Shown here in pieces: positions 25,863-34,350 of a DNA stretch of 64,000 bases; position 1 is the stretch's first letter; every line of letters starts with the position of its first letter. The DNA comes from JAAYLC01 sp035654795. GTDB taxonomy: Bacteria > Bacteroidota > Bacteroidia > Flavobacteriales > Flavobacteriaceae. Made by a program: the position numbers and the translations under genes. The stretch is from positions 62,001 to 126,000 of the forward strand of contig DASRWC010000029.1 of assembly GCA_035654795.1 (NCBI GenBank). Reading direction: 5' to 3'. The notes under the pieces are model-generated. The model saw nothing but the letters and a program-made list of their open reading frames with translations, searched no databases and was not told the origin of the DNA.

Positions 25863-26819
25863 TTATTTGTCCCCAAGAACAATGATTACTTCACCGAGTC
25901 CTTTGGTCATTAGTTTATTTGTAATTTTATAAGGAGCAGCTTGTAAGAAATTTTGCAGTTGCCTCATATACCTTCTTGCGTCTGTGCCATTTCCTTTTTC
26001 ATCGTAAAGCGGAATTCGAACTTGTTCAAAGAGCATAAAATTCTCTGTGGCATCAGTAGTATTAAACCTTCCTTTAACGGTGTTTGCGCTCATCCATTCT
26101 TCTATAATCTCACCCAATTCTTGACCATCGTATTCGGTTTCAAGATCGTTTGGCCAGGATCCAAATCTTTTAATTCGAACAATAATTTCCCGACCATTTG
26201 CAAAGAGATCATCAAAATAATCCTGAAGAGACGCACTGAAATTGTCTAAATGTGCCAATACAGCTTCTTCCAGAAGAACGGGCGATTCTGACGAAAAAGA
26301 AGGCGTACCCGTCCCGGCAGCAGTTGCTATTTGCTTATCTGTATAAGAATCCAGTCCTTGCAAATTGAAAGTGATTGATCTTTTAGGACCTACATGATTT
26401 ACAGTCCAGGTAAGTTGCATGATAATATCAGCTTTTGCATTTTTACGAAGAAGATCTATAGGACTTTCCACAACTTCACTTCCCCCTTTTGACGCTAACA
26501 TGGCATTTTCTGCACTCTCTCTTTTTATTGATTTTATGGAGGATTCCAGGTTTTTTAGAGGGAATCCCCTTTCAGCCATAAGTCCGTTTATTTTACTGAT
26601 AACCAATAGCAAATCGGGATTTTCACGAAAAGCGCGTTCATAATCAGGAATGGATTCAACCTCTCCTTGATTTTTAAATTGCATCATGTAGCCGTTCTGG
26701 AAACACCACGCGTCACTTGGCACTACCATAAGTGTTGGTTTTTTCGCTTGGGAAATCACAGTCTGCGGATACAGAAAAATAACGGCAGTTATTCCAACTA
26801 ACAATTTTAAAATTTTCAT
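25863..26819 (-). CDS. DUF6175 family exported protein
   Basis: 318 residues with an N-terminal signal (MKILKLLVGITAVIFLYPQT). It matches the DUF6175 family: after the signal, KPTLMVVPSDAWCFQNGYMM, then a helical region and NAKADIIMQLTWTVNHVG, a core similar to TolB/CsgG N-terminal-like folds, and a C-terminal beta-alpha part with GEVIIVLGDK at the end. The family is exported and of unknown function. Genes on both sides are within 12 bp, so this is the middle of an operon. Two cysteines at most, no lipobox at the signal. Confidence 0.7.
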   Translation of the reverse strand: MKILKLLVGITAVIFLYPQTVISQAKKPTLMVVPSDAWCFQNGYMMQFKNQGEVESIPDYERAFRENPDLLLVISKINGLMAERGFPLKNLESSIKSIKRESAENAMLASKGGSEVVESPIDLLRKNAKADIIMQLTWTVNHVGPKRSITFNLQGLDSYTDKQIATAAGTGTPSFSSESPVLLEEAVLAHLDNFSASLQDYFDDLFANGREIIVRIKRFGSWPNDLETEYDGQELGEIIEEWMSANTVKGRFNTTDATENFMLFEQVRIPLYDEKGNGTDARRYMRQLQNFLQAAPYKITNKLMTKGLGEVIIVLGDK

Positions 26820-26828
26820 AATGTCTCT

Positions 26829-27314
26829 TTATTTAATAATACCGTCTTGTTTTAATCTGGTTTCCAATTTTGATCGGAGCACACGCACGACAGTGGAATA
26901 TACAACACCCTCTTTTTGCCTGGTTCCGTCTCTGTCAAGCTTATTGGAGATGCGTTCATCTCTCATTGAAATGAATTCTAAGAACGGACCGCCGTCTGCA
27001 AAGAAGTTATTAAAGTAGCTTTCATACTTTTCCTCGGCATTCACCTCAAACACCAAAGGTTTGTATTTACACCCTTGCCTGCCTTCCCGACTTCCGTTGA
27101 AAATGATTTCTCTTACAGCGTTTTTCTTCGCTTGCTCTATAGCGTCTGCTCTATTTCTGCCAAATCCCCAACTTTTGAGCGTGTGCGATCCGTCTAGTTC
27201 TACTCCCATACACACGGGTTTATGATCCATATAGGACGCTGTTGATTTGGGAGCACACGATAAAACAGCTAGAACAGCAGCCACAACAATTGATGTTTTT
27301 AATAATGTTTTCAT
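26829..27314 (-). CDS. lipoprotein, LPP20-like, paralogue of downstream neighbour
   Basis: 161 residues from the ATG at 27314; the earlier TTG at 27323 is only an in-frame non-ATG start 3 codons upstream. A lipoprotein signal is clear (AVLAVLSCAPKS). The mature part shares a motif with the next gene upstream in transcription (27326-27832): A-x-E-Q-A-K-K-N-A-V followed by IIF-x-G, then FFADGGPFLEFIS and a final helix RSKLETRLKQDGIIK. The pattern resembles the LPP20/FlgO-type domain in outer-membrane lipoproteins. The two genes are 12-bp-spaced tandem paralogues. Function unknown. Confidence 0.65.
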   Translation of the reverse strand: MKTLLKTSIVVAAVLAVLSCAPKSTASYMDHKPVCMGVELDGSHTLKSWGFGRNRADAIEQAKKNAVREIIFNGSREGRQGCKYKPLVFEVNAEEKYESYFNNFFADGGPFLEFISMRDERISNKLDRDGTRQKEGVVYSTVVRVLRSKLETRLKQDGIIK

Positions 27315-27325
27315 TTGAGTCAATT

Positions 27326-27832
27326 TTAAAATCCGGAGCTGAGGCTTCTAATAATACCGGCCTCTTCCAGCTCTTTTCGAAGGGCATCTTTCATTACGGA
27401 AACAATTACCCCTATCTTATATTCTTTCCCAACCTTCATTCTGTCTTTTGCGTGGACCCCGCCGTCAGTGGATACACTAACGTATTTCATGTAATTTCCG
27501 CCGTCGGCAAAAAACATTTTGAAAAAATCCTTTTCCTTATCTTCTATTCCGGAATCTCTGGCTAGAGCCTTCTGAGAATTGCAAGTTCTTCCCGAGCCTG
27601 CCACTCCTTTAAAAATTATTCCGTGCACGGCATTCTTTTTTGCTTGTTCAATGGCCACGTTGCCTTTTTTAGAGTAAGACCATACCTTGACTAAATATGT
27701 GCCGTCTGTACCGGTACCGGCACACTCCAATTCATACCTCCACTGTTCGGTTGCGATATTTGCTTTTTTCTTTGCTTGACTGTATCCACTAAAAGCGCAG
27801 ATAAATAGTAATAGGGTGAGAATCTTTTTCAT
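27326..27832 (-). CDS. secreted LPP20-like protein, paralogue of the lipoprotein
   Basis: 168 residues with a cleavable signal (MKKILTLLLFICAFSGYSQA) but no lipobox. Motifs shared with its tandem partner: AIEQAKKNAVHGIIFKG, two conserved cysteines (C38-like ELECAG and RTCNSQK), FFADGGNYMKYVSVS, and a C-terminal amphipathic region RKELEEAGIIRSLSSGF. The pair probably arose by gene duplication, with one copy lipid-anchored and one soluble in the periplasm. The gene lies 42 bp after the barrel-protein gene at 27875-28468 and 11 bp before the partner. Function unknown. Confidence 0.65.
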   Translation of the reverse strand: MKKILTLLLFICAFSGYSQAKKKANIATEQWRYELECAGTGTDGTYLVKVWSYSKKGNVAIEQAKKNAVHGIIFKGVAGSGRTCNSQKALARDSGIEDKEKDFFKMFFADGGNYMKYVSVSTDGGVHAKDRMKVGKEYKIGVIVSVMKDALRKELEEAGIIRSLSSGF

Positions 27833-27874
27833 GTTTTCGAGATTAGATATATCAGGTCATAATTGATTTCGATT

Positions 27875-28468
27875 TTAGAACATGTAACCTACCGAGATTT
27901 GAAATACGGAGTTGGCGTATCGATGGACATCTGCATCTACAGAACGATTTACATTGGTAAGTCCGAGATTGTAGCGCGCCTGACAGAAGATCCCATTGGC
28001 AATGTCATATCCCAATCCTAAATTGACTCCGAAATCAAACACACTTTGTTTTTGAATCTTGTCATTCCCGTCGTTTCCTCTTTCAATTGCGCTCACCAAA
28101 AATCCGGCTTGAGGACCGGCATCAATGCTCAAATCAGGCATTACATAATATTTTATAAGAACAGGTAAAGTGATATAGTCAAATTTCTTTTTTGTATCCT
28201 CTCCTATATATCCTTGTCCGGAATAAAGAAGCTCGATCTGCAAAGAAGTATCTCCGCCCAATATCATCTCTGATAGAACTCCTATGTGCGGGCTTGTTCT
28301 AACCGCCATCTTTTCTTGAATATCGCTACTAATAAAACTTGCTACGTTCAATCCGCCCTTCACTCCGAAGAGCGCACCTTTTTCTCTTTTTGAAACTTGA
28401 GAAAAAACAGAGCCATTTAGAAGAAGGGCACATAGACTTAGAATTAATATTTTATACCTTGTTTTCAT
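27875..28468 (-). CDS. outer-membrane beta-barrel protein (porin/OmpX-like)
   Basis: 197 residues from the ATG at 28468, which starts the signal peptide MKTRYKILILSLCALLLNGS. The frame opens further to 28492 but without a signal-like start. The mature protein has the alternating strands of the PorT/outer-membrane beta-barrel family (LFGVKGGLNVASFISSD, then IQIELLYSGQGYIGE, YDIANGIFCQARYNLGLTNV) and ends in an aromatic residue (VFQISVGYMF). It is the first gene of the six-gene cluster. It is divergent from serS, with a short palindrome between them. Confidence 0.75.
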   Translation of the reverse strand: MKTRYKILILSLCALLLNGSVFSQVSKREKGALFGVKGGLNVASFISSDIQEKMAVRTSPHIGVLSEMILGGDTSLQIELLYSGQGYIGEDTKKKFDYITLPVLIKYYVMPDLSIDAGPQAGFLVSAIERGNDGNDKIQKQSVFDFGVNLGLGYDIANGIFCQARYNLGLTNVNRSVDADVHRYANSVFQISVGYMF

Positions 28469-28547
28469 CAGTTGATTTCTTTTTAACCACAACTACCTCA
28501 AATAGTCGGAATGTTTGAAAACCGAAATTAATGTTAACGTTTACCGC

Positions 28548-28574
28548 AAAAAATACCCTGAGTAGGGTATTTTT
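28548..28574. repeat. palindrome between the divergent cluster and serS
   Basis: AAAAATACCC, six-base loop, GGGTATTTTT: a 10-bp perfect inverted repeat flanked by A and T runs. It lies about 80 bp upstream of the cluster start on one side and 95 bp upstream of serS on the other. It could be an operator or a bidirectional terminator-like hairpin. Confidence 0.6.
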
Positions 28575-28643
28575 CAGCCGGATAAGCAATTGTCTTTTTA
28601 GGAATATAAAATTTCAATCATTTCAAAATCTCCTACTTGTTTG

Positions 28644-28651
28644 TACATTTG
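28644..28651 (+). promoter_or_regulatory. candidate -7 box for serS
   Basis: TACATTTG, exact TAnnTTTG match, 18 nt before the ATG at 28670. No TTG at -33 spacing. Confidence 0.45.
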
Positions 28652-28669
28652 GCACTTAAAATTTGAATC

Positions 28670-29941
28670 ATGTTACAAGTCTCAGAAATTCGCGAGAACA
28701 AGCAGAAATTTGTGGATGCTCTTGCAAAAAGAGGTTTTGAAGCCGCCACTTTATTTGATGAAATTCTTCAACTGGATGAAGAAAGACGTTCTAACCAGGC
28801 CAAGCTTGATGAAGTTTTGGCAGAAAGTAACCGATATTCCAAGGAAATCGGGGAGCTTTTCAAATCAGGAAAAGTAGAACGAGCAAATGAGTTGAAGGCA
28901 AAATCGGGAGACTTAAAAGAATCCTCTAAGTTGTATGGCCAAAAAATGACTGAGGCTGCAGAGAAATTGCAACAACTCTTATATCTTATTCCAAATATTC
29001 CTCATGAACTTGTGAATCCCGGAAAGGATGAAGCTGATAACGTGGAGGTTCATAAAGAAGGAGAAATCCCTGTCCTGCCTGAAAATGCCTTGCCACACTG
29101 GGAACTTGCAAAAAAATATGATCTAATTGATTTTGAACTGGGAGTAAAGGTTACCGGTGCAGGTTTTCCCATATATAAAAACTGGGGAGCCCGTTTACAA
29201 AGAGGATTGATTGCTTATTTTTTAGATAAAAATATCACTGCAGGCTACACCGAATATCAAGTACCTTTAATGGTAAACGAGGCTTCCGGATACGGAACAG
29301 GTCAGTTGCCGGATAAAGAAGGTCAAATGTATCACGTACAGCTGGATGACCTATATCTTATTCCTACTTCTGAGGTGCCTATCACCAATATGTTTCGTGA
29401 TACAGTTATAGACCGAGCAGACTTTTCCATAAAATGTACAGGATACACTCCTTGTTTCCGAAGAGAAGCCGGAAGCTATGGCGCCCATGTTCGCGGATTG
29501 AATCGATTGCATCAATTTGACAAGGTTGAAATTGTTCGTATTGAGCATCCCGATAATTCATATAAAGCACTAGACGATATGGTAGCTCATGTGAAAGATA
29601 TTCTTCAAGAGTTGGAGCTTCCTTACCGAATTCTCCGACTTTGCGGAGGAGATTTAGGATTTACTTCTGCAATGACTTATGATTTTGAAGTATATTCTGC
29701 AGCACAAGATCGGTGGCTGGAAATATCTTCTGTTTCAAATTTTGAAACCTTTCAAGCAAATAGATTAAAACTTAGGTTCCGAGATACTGACGGAAAAAAC
29801 AAACTTGCACATACCTTAAACGGAAGTGCGCTGGCATTGCCACGAGTATTAGCTGCAATTTTGGAGAACTATCAGCAAGAAGACGGTATAAAAATCCCGG
29901 AAGTTCTGGTGCCTTATTGTGGATTTGACTATATAAAATAA
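28670..29941 (+). CDS. serS: serine--tRNA ligase
   Basis: Charges tRNA-Ser and tRNA-Sec with serine in the cytosol. 423 residues: the N-terminal coiled-coil tRNA-binding arm (about 1-110, LDEERRSNQAKLDEVLAESN) followed by the class II catalytic domain. Motif 2 region (CTGYTPCFRREAGSYGAHVR), TSEVP and GLNRLHQFDKVE are intact, and motif 3 appears as LNGSALALPRVLAAILENYQ. Length is as usual for bacterial SerRS. The nearest upstream element is the TACATTTG box; translation starts at an ATG, with no strong Shine-Dalgarno. First gene of a long plus-strand run. Confidence 0.97.
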   Translation: MLQVSEIRENKQKFVDALAKRGFEAATLFDEILQLDEERRSNQAKLDEVLAESNRYSKEIGELFKSGKVERANELKAKSGDLKESSKLYGQKMTEAAEKLQQLLYLIPNIPHELVNPGKDEADNVEVHKEGEIPVLPENALPHWELAKKYDLIDFELGVKVTGAGFPIYKNWGARLQRGLIAYFLDKNITAGYTEYQVPLMVNEASGYGTGQLPDKEGQMYHVQLDDLYLIPTSEVPITNMFRDTVIDRADFSIKCTGYTPCFRREAGSYGAHVRGLNRLHQFDKVEIVRIEHPDNSYKALDDMVAHVKDILQELELPYRILRLCGGDLGFTSAMTYDFEVYSAAQDRWLEISSVSNFETFQANRLKLRFRDTDGKNKLAHTLNGSALALPRVLAAILENYQQEDGIKIPEVLVPYCGFDYIK

Positions 29942-30027
29942 ACAGGAGCGGACAACACCATGTTCGCTCTTTCTTTTGTTCCAAACAAGCATCTTGTTTT
30001 GGAAGGATGAAGATATAATTCAGGAGA

Positions 30028-31482
30028 TTGGGGCTTTTTCAAAAACTTTTTAAACAAACTTTTATTTACGGACTTGCCACCGTACTGCCGCGTATTCTGT
30101 CAGTAATCCTGGTGCCTCTTTACGTGGAGGTACTTCTTCCCGAAGAGTATGGAATTTATGCAGGTCTCATGGCGTTTATAATCCTCGGTAATGTGTTGCT
30201 TTCTTACGGTATGGAAACTGCTTTTTTCAGGTTCTTTACCAAACAAGATACTGACCGGGAAAAAGTTCAATCCACGACCCTTACTTCTCTCACAGCATCG
30301 TCTATCATATTTCTGATTACCGGTCTTTCCTTTAGGACTCTACTGGCAGAAATATCCCAATTCCAGCTTGATTATGTGGTGTACAGTCTTTGGATATTGA
30401 CCTTGGACGCTCTGGTAGTACTGCCGTTTGTATGGTTTCGAGCTAATGAACAGCCGCTGCGATATGCTGTTTTAAAAATCATCAACGTCTTTATCAATCT
30501 TGGGTTGAATCTCTTTTTCTTTTTGGCGCTCCCAATCCTCGCGGAAACGGAAGGAATATGGAGCAAACTCTGGAATCCGGACAACAAAGTGGCATACGTT
30601 TTTATTTCCAATCTGATTGCAAGTGCGGCAACATTGCTAATGGTCCTTCCGGTTTACATAAAAATAGGTTTCGGATTTAGCAAGTCGTTGTGGCGGGAGA
30701 TGATGAAGTATGCACTTCCGGTATTGGTTGCAGGCATTGCATTTAGTATTAATGAAGCTTTTGACCGGATCCTTTTGAAATATCTCTTACCTGAAGATAT
30801 TGCGGAAGTAGAAGTCGGGTTATATTCGGCTTGCTACAAACTCGGGATGTTTATGACCCTTTTTGTCATGGCTTTCCGACTGGGAATAGAGCCTTTCTTC
30901 TTTAATTATTCTTCCGCTGAAAACGCAAAAAATACTTATGCAGCGATTACCAAATATTTTACGTCTCTGGGCTGTATCATTTTAATGGTGGTTACTGTAT
31001 ATATCGATTTTTTTAAGCTGTTGTTGATACCAAACAGCCGCTATTGGGAAGCATTAAAGATTGTTCCCATCATTTTGGTGGCCAATTTATTTTTAGGGAT
31101 TTACCATAATCTTTCGGTTTGGTATAAAGTTACGGACCGCACAAAATTTGGCGCATACATTTCCATCTTTGCAGCCATAATTACGCTTTTGGCAAACTAT
31201 ATATTGATTCCTAAAATAGGTTATGTCGGTTCGGCAATTGCTACCTTGCTGGCTTATGGAAGTATGATGCTCCTTTCGTATATTTATGGGCAAAAATATT
31301 ATGCCATTCCCTATGAATTGCGGGCGATAGGGAGCGTGCTCACGGCGTCCATTTTGTTTTCGTCTCTGTCCTTTTATGTGTTTAGAGGCAATTACTGGAT
31401 TGGGAGCGGACTACTGTTCGTGTTTTTATGCGGAATCTTATATCTTGAGCGCGAACAATTCAAACGAATTTGGAATAAATAA
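30028..31482 (+). CDS. polysaccharide biosynthesis flippase (Wzx/MATE-like)
   Basis: 484-residue integral membrane protein with about 14 hydrophobic segments; exporter of lipid-linked oligosaccharides across the inner membrane (MurJ/Wzx fold). Begins with TTG at 30028 (LGLFQKLFKQTFIYGLATVL), because the frame has TAA at 30016 and the homologous N-terminus G-L-F-K-K-L-F-K-Q-T fits this start. The AGGAG just before it is closer than usual. C-terminus is basic. Follows serS by 86 bp and abuts dut. Exact substrate unknown. Confidence 0.87.
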   Translation: MGLFQKLFKQTFIYGLATVLPRILSVILVPLYVEVLLPEEYGIYAGLMAFIILGNVLLSYGMETAFFRFFTKQDTDREKVQSTTLTSLTASSIIFLITGLSFRTLLAEISQFQLDYVVYSLWILTLDALVVLPFVWFRANEQPLRYAVLKIINVFINLGLNLFFFLALPILAETEGIWSKLWNPDNKVAYVFISNLIASAATLLMVLPVYIKIGFGFSKSLWREMMKYALPVLVAGIAFSINEAFDRILLKYLLPEDIAEVEVGLYSACYKLGMFMTLFVMAFRLGIEPFFFNYSSAENAKNTYAAITKYFTSLGCIILMVVTVYIDFFKLLLIPNSRYWEALKIVPIILVANLFLGIYHNLSVWYKVTDRTKFGAYISIFAAIITLLANYILIPKIGYVGSAIATLLAYGSMMLLSYIYGQKYYAIPYELRAIGSVLTASILFSSLSFYVFRGNYWIGSGLLFVFLCGILYLEREQFKRIWNK

Positions 31483-31484
31483 CT

Positions 31485-31940
31485 ATGACTCACACATCTG
31501 AAATGGTTTCAATAAAAATCATCAATAAATCCGGCAATCCACTTCCCAATTACGAAACCCAAGCCTCTGCGGGGATGGATCTGCGTGCCAATATTGATCA
31601 CCCCATAACGCTACAGCCTTTGGAGCGAGCTATCATAAAAACCGGACTTTTTATAGAACTTCCTGTTGGATATGAGGCACAAATCAGACCCAGAAGCGGA
31701 TTGGCTGCAAAAAAAGGAATTACAGTGGCCAACGCTCCCGGAACCATAGATGCCGATTACCGTGGAGAAATTGGAATCATTCTGGTCAATCTCTCCAACG
31801 AAGCCTACACCATTGAAGACGGCGAACGCATTGCACAAATGATTATCTCCAAACATGAGCGAGCCTCGTGGCAAGAAGTAACAGAGCTGTCTGAAACTGA
31901 AAGAGGTCACCGAGGTTTTGGCAGTACCGGAATCAAATAA
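31485..31940 (+). CDS. dut: dUTP diphosphatase
   Basis: Hydrolyses dUTP to dUMP and pyrophosphate, keeping uracil out of DNA and supplying dTMP synthesis. 151 residues with the trimeric dUTPase motifs: AGMDLRAN (motif 1), RPRSGLAAKKGI (motif 2), NAPGTIDADYRGEIGI (motif 3, with the catalytic Asp), ERIAQMII (motif 4) and the C-terminal RGHRGFGSTG (motif 5). ATG at 31485 lies 2 bp after the flippase stop. A second start at 31503 (MVSIKIINKSG) would fit the family length equally well. Confidence 0.95.
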   Translation: MTHTSEMVSIKIINKSGNPLPNYETQASAGMDLRANIDHPITLQPLERAIIKTGLFIELPVGYEAQIRPRSGLAAKKGITVANAPGTIDADYRGEIGIILVNLSNEAYTIEDGERIAQMIISKHERASWQEVTELSETERGHRGFGSTGIK

Positions 31941-31967
31941 ATTACGAATCAAAACTACTTTAACCAT

Positions 31968-32978
31968 ATGAAAATAATTGTTCCAATGGCCGGCCGCGGA
32001 AGCAGGCTGAGACCACATACGTTGACCGTTCCAAAACCTTTAATTCCCGTTGCCGGAAAACCCATTGTTCATCGATTGGTAGAAGATATTGCCGGTGTTC
32101 TTAATGAAGAGATTGAAGAAATTGCCTTCATCTTGGGAGATCCCGCTTTTTTTGGTGCTGATGTAGTGGAAAGTCTGGAAGATTTAGCAAAAAAACTTGG
32201 AGCGAAAGTTTCCATATACCGCCAACTAGACCCAAAAGGCACCGGTCATGCCATTATGTGCGCCAAAGACTCCTTGTCAGGCCCGGCTGTCATCGCTTAT
32301 GCAGATACCTTGATCCGTGCTAATTTCGATCTGGATAGAGAAGCAGATGCTGTGATCTGGACCAAAAAGGTAGCAAATCCGGAGGCTTATGGAGTTGTGA
32401 ATCTAAACGAGAAAAACGAAATTATTGAACTGGTTGAAAAACCCAAAACCTTTGTGAGTGACCAGGCAGTAATCGGGATTTACTATTTTAAGGAGGTGGG
32501 CGATTTAAAAAAGGAACTGGAGTATGTTCTTGAAAACAACATCATCAACGGCGGAGAATATCAGATAAATGACGGAATTAAGCGCATGATGGAAAATGGA
32601 AAGATTTTTAAAACAGGCACTGTGGAAGAATGGATGGATTGTGGAAACAAAGAAGTGACTGTGGAAACAAATCAAAAAATGCTCCGATTTCTTGCAGATG
32701 ATGGCAATTTAATTTCGAACCACACCAATGACAATTCTGAAATCATTGAGCCTTGTTTTATTGGTAAAAATGTAGTGTTGAAAAACAGCAAAATAGGACC
32801 GTATGTATCGGTAGGAGCCAACACTACCATAGAAAACAGTAGCATAACAAACAGCCTTATCCAATCGCATTCCAGAATTTCCAATGCCACTCTGGACAAT
32901 GCAATGATAGGAAACCACGTTGTATATGACGGGAATTTCAAACACATCAGTATAGGGGATTATTCCGAATTAAAATAA
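31968..32978 (+). CDS. sugar-phosphate nucleotidyltransferase with hexapeptide-like tail
   Basis: 336 residues. N-terminal NTP_transferase domain with the signature MKIIVPMAGRGSRLRPHTL and KP-x-P loop (VPKPLIPVAGKP), then a catalytic-core acidic site (AYADTLI). Residues 245-336 form a left-handed beta-helix of hexapeptide repeats (IGKNVVLKNSKIGPYVSVGA). It resembles GlmU/RmlA-type and glucose- or mannose-1-phosphate guanylyl/thymidylyltransferases; the exact sugar and base are not evident. Lies 27 bp after dut in the same operon. A role in envelope polysaccharide precursors is likely with the flippase. Confidence 0.85.
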   Translation: MKIIVPMAGRGSRLRPHTLTVPKPLIPVAGKPIVHRLVEDIAGVLNEEIEEIAFILGDPAFFGADVVESLEDLAKKLGAKVSIYRQLDPKGTGHAIMCAKDSLSGPAVIAYADTLIRANFDLDREADAVIWTKKVANPEAYGVVNLNEKNEIIELVEKPKTFVSDQAVIGIYYFKEVGDLKKELEYVLENNIINGGEYQINDGIKRMMENGKIFKTGTVEEWMDCGNKEVTVETNQKMLRFLADDGNLISNHTNDNSEIIEPCFIGKNVVLKNSKIGPYVSVGANTTIENSSITNSLIQSHSRISNATLDNAMIGNHVVYDGNFKHISIGDYSELK

Positions 32979-32979
32979 C

Positions 32980-34344
32980 TTGAAGCACTTCCTAAACATA
33001 CTAATCCTTTGTTTCTGGAGCATCTCCTTTTTTGGGCAGATACCTGAAGGAGATGCTACAGTGCAAGCATTTGAGCCAACGGAAGATTTGGAAGATAAGT
33101 TTCAGGAGTACTTTTTTGAAGCCCTACGTCAAAAAGCAATTGAAAATTATGAACTTGCACTTACTGCTCTTGACAAGGCCGAACTAGTGGCAGGATCAAA
33201 GGAAAAGACTGCAGTAGTGTTTTTCGAAAAAGGAAAAAATCATGCGCTCTTGCGAGATTATGTACAAGCCGAAAGTTTTTATAAACAGGTTTTGGCCTCC
33301 GAAGGTGATAGGCAAGATGTTCTAGAGCATCTATACGATTTGTATTACAAGCAACAAGATTTTGATAAAGCCCTTCCGATTGTTCAAAAATTGATCTCGT
33401 ATCATGATGATTATAAAGAAGACCTTGTAAATCTTTACGTACATACTAAAAAATATGATGAGGCACTTGCCCTTCTGAAAGAACTGGAATCCATTTGGGG
33501 TGAAAGTGATATCAGAAATGCACTAAAGGCACAGATATACCGATTAACAGGAGATACCGCCGGCGCTATAGAAGAAATCGAACAAAAAATTGATGACAAT
33601 CCCGGAAATGAAAAAGAATATCTCAATCTGATTTTCTTATACAGCGAACAAGGAGACAAGGAAAAAGCTTTTGAAACTGCTCAGCAATTGTTACAAGCTG
33701 TTCCAAATTCCAAGATGGTTCATCTCGCGCTGTACAAGTTTTACATTGAAAAAGGGAAGGTAGAAGAGGCCGTGTCTTCCATGAAAATTATTTTTTCAAC
33801 AGATATTATTGACGACGACACCGTATTAAAGGTGCTTCTTGATTTCATTGCTTTCGTAGAGACACATCAACAGTATCAGGATGAATTAGAATCTGTGGCA
33901 AATCAATATTCTAAACGCAATCCGAAAGTTTTTGAATTTATGGGCAATTATTACCTCAGCAAAAACTTGAAAGTTCCGGCCCTGGAATATTATGAGAAAG
34001 GTGTGGCAAAAGATCCGGAAAATTACAGCCTATTAAAAAACACATTGCTCCTTCAGTTGGACAATAAGAATTTTTCTGAAGCTGATAAATTGAGCGCGAA
34101 AGCTCTGTCGTTTTTCCCTGCCCAACCCCTATTATACTTGATACAGGGCATGGCCAACAACGGATTAAATAAGCACGATCAAGCCATTGAAGCTCTTGAA
34201 ATGGGAATAGATTTTGTGCTTGACGATGCCAAAATGGAGAAAGATTTTTACGAACAACTTTCCATTGCATACCGAGCTAAAGGAAACCTTTCCAAGGCCG
34301 ATCATTATGCTAACAAGGCTACTAAAATCATACTCCCGGAGTAA
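32980..34344 (+). CDS. secreted TPR-repeat protein
   Basis: 454 residues with a signal peptide (LKHFLNILILCFWSISFFGQ) and start TTG at 32980, two bases after the previous stop, so translation is likely coupled. Several tetratricopeptide repeats are seen (for example ALAALDKAELVAG region, QAESFYKQVLASEGDRQDVL, AFETAQQLLQAVPNSKMVHL, ALEYYEKGVAKDPENYSLLK). Expected as a periplasmic scaffold. Neighbours are a nucleotidyltransferase and a DUF4292 lipoprotein, a conserved Bacteroidota arrangement. Precise role unknown, perhaps in envelope assembly. Confidence 0.85.
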   Translation: MKHFLNILILCFWSISFFGQIPEGDATVQAFEPTEDLEDKFQEYFFEALRQKAIENYELALTALDKAELVAGSKEKTAVVFFEKGKNHALLRDYVQAESFYKQVLASEGDRQDVLEHLYDLYYKQQDFDKALPIVQKLISYHDDYKEDLVNLYVHTKKYDEALALLKELESIWGESDIRNALKAQIYRLTGDTAGAIEEIEQKIDDNPGNEKEYLNLIFLYSEQGDKEKAFETAQQLLQAVPNSKMVHLALYKFYIEKGKVEEAVSSMKIIFSTDIIDDDTVLKVLLDFIAFVETHQQYQDELESVANQYSKRNPKVFEFMGNYYLSKNLKVPALEYYEKGVAKDPENYSLLKNTLLLQLDNKNFSEADKLSAKALSFFPAQPLLYLIQGMANNGLNKHDQAIEALEMGIDFVLDDAKMEKDFYEQLSIAYRAKGNLSKADHYANKATKIILPE

Positions 34345-34350
34345 ATTTCT

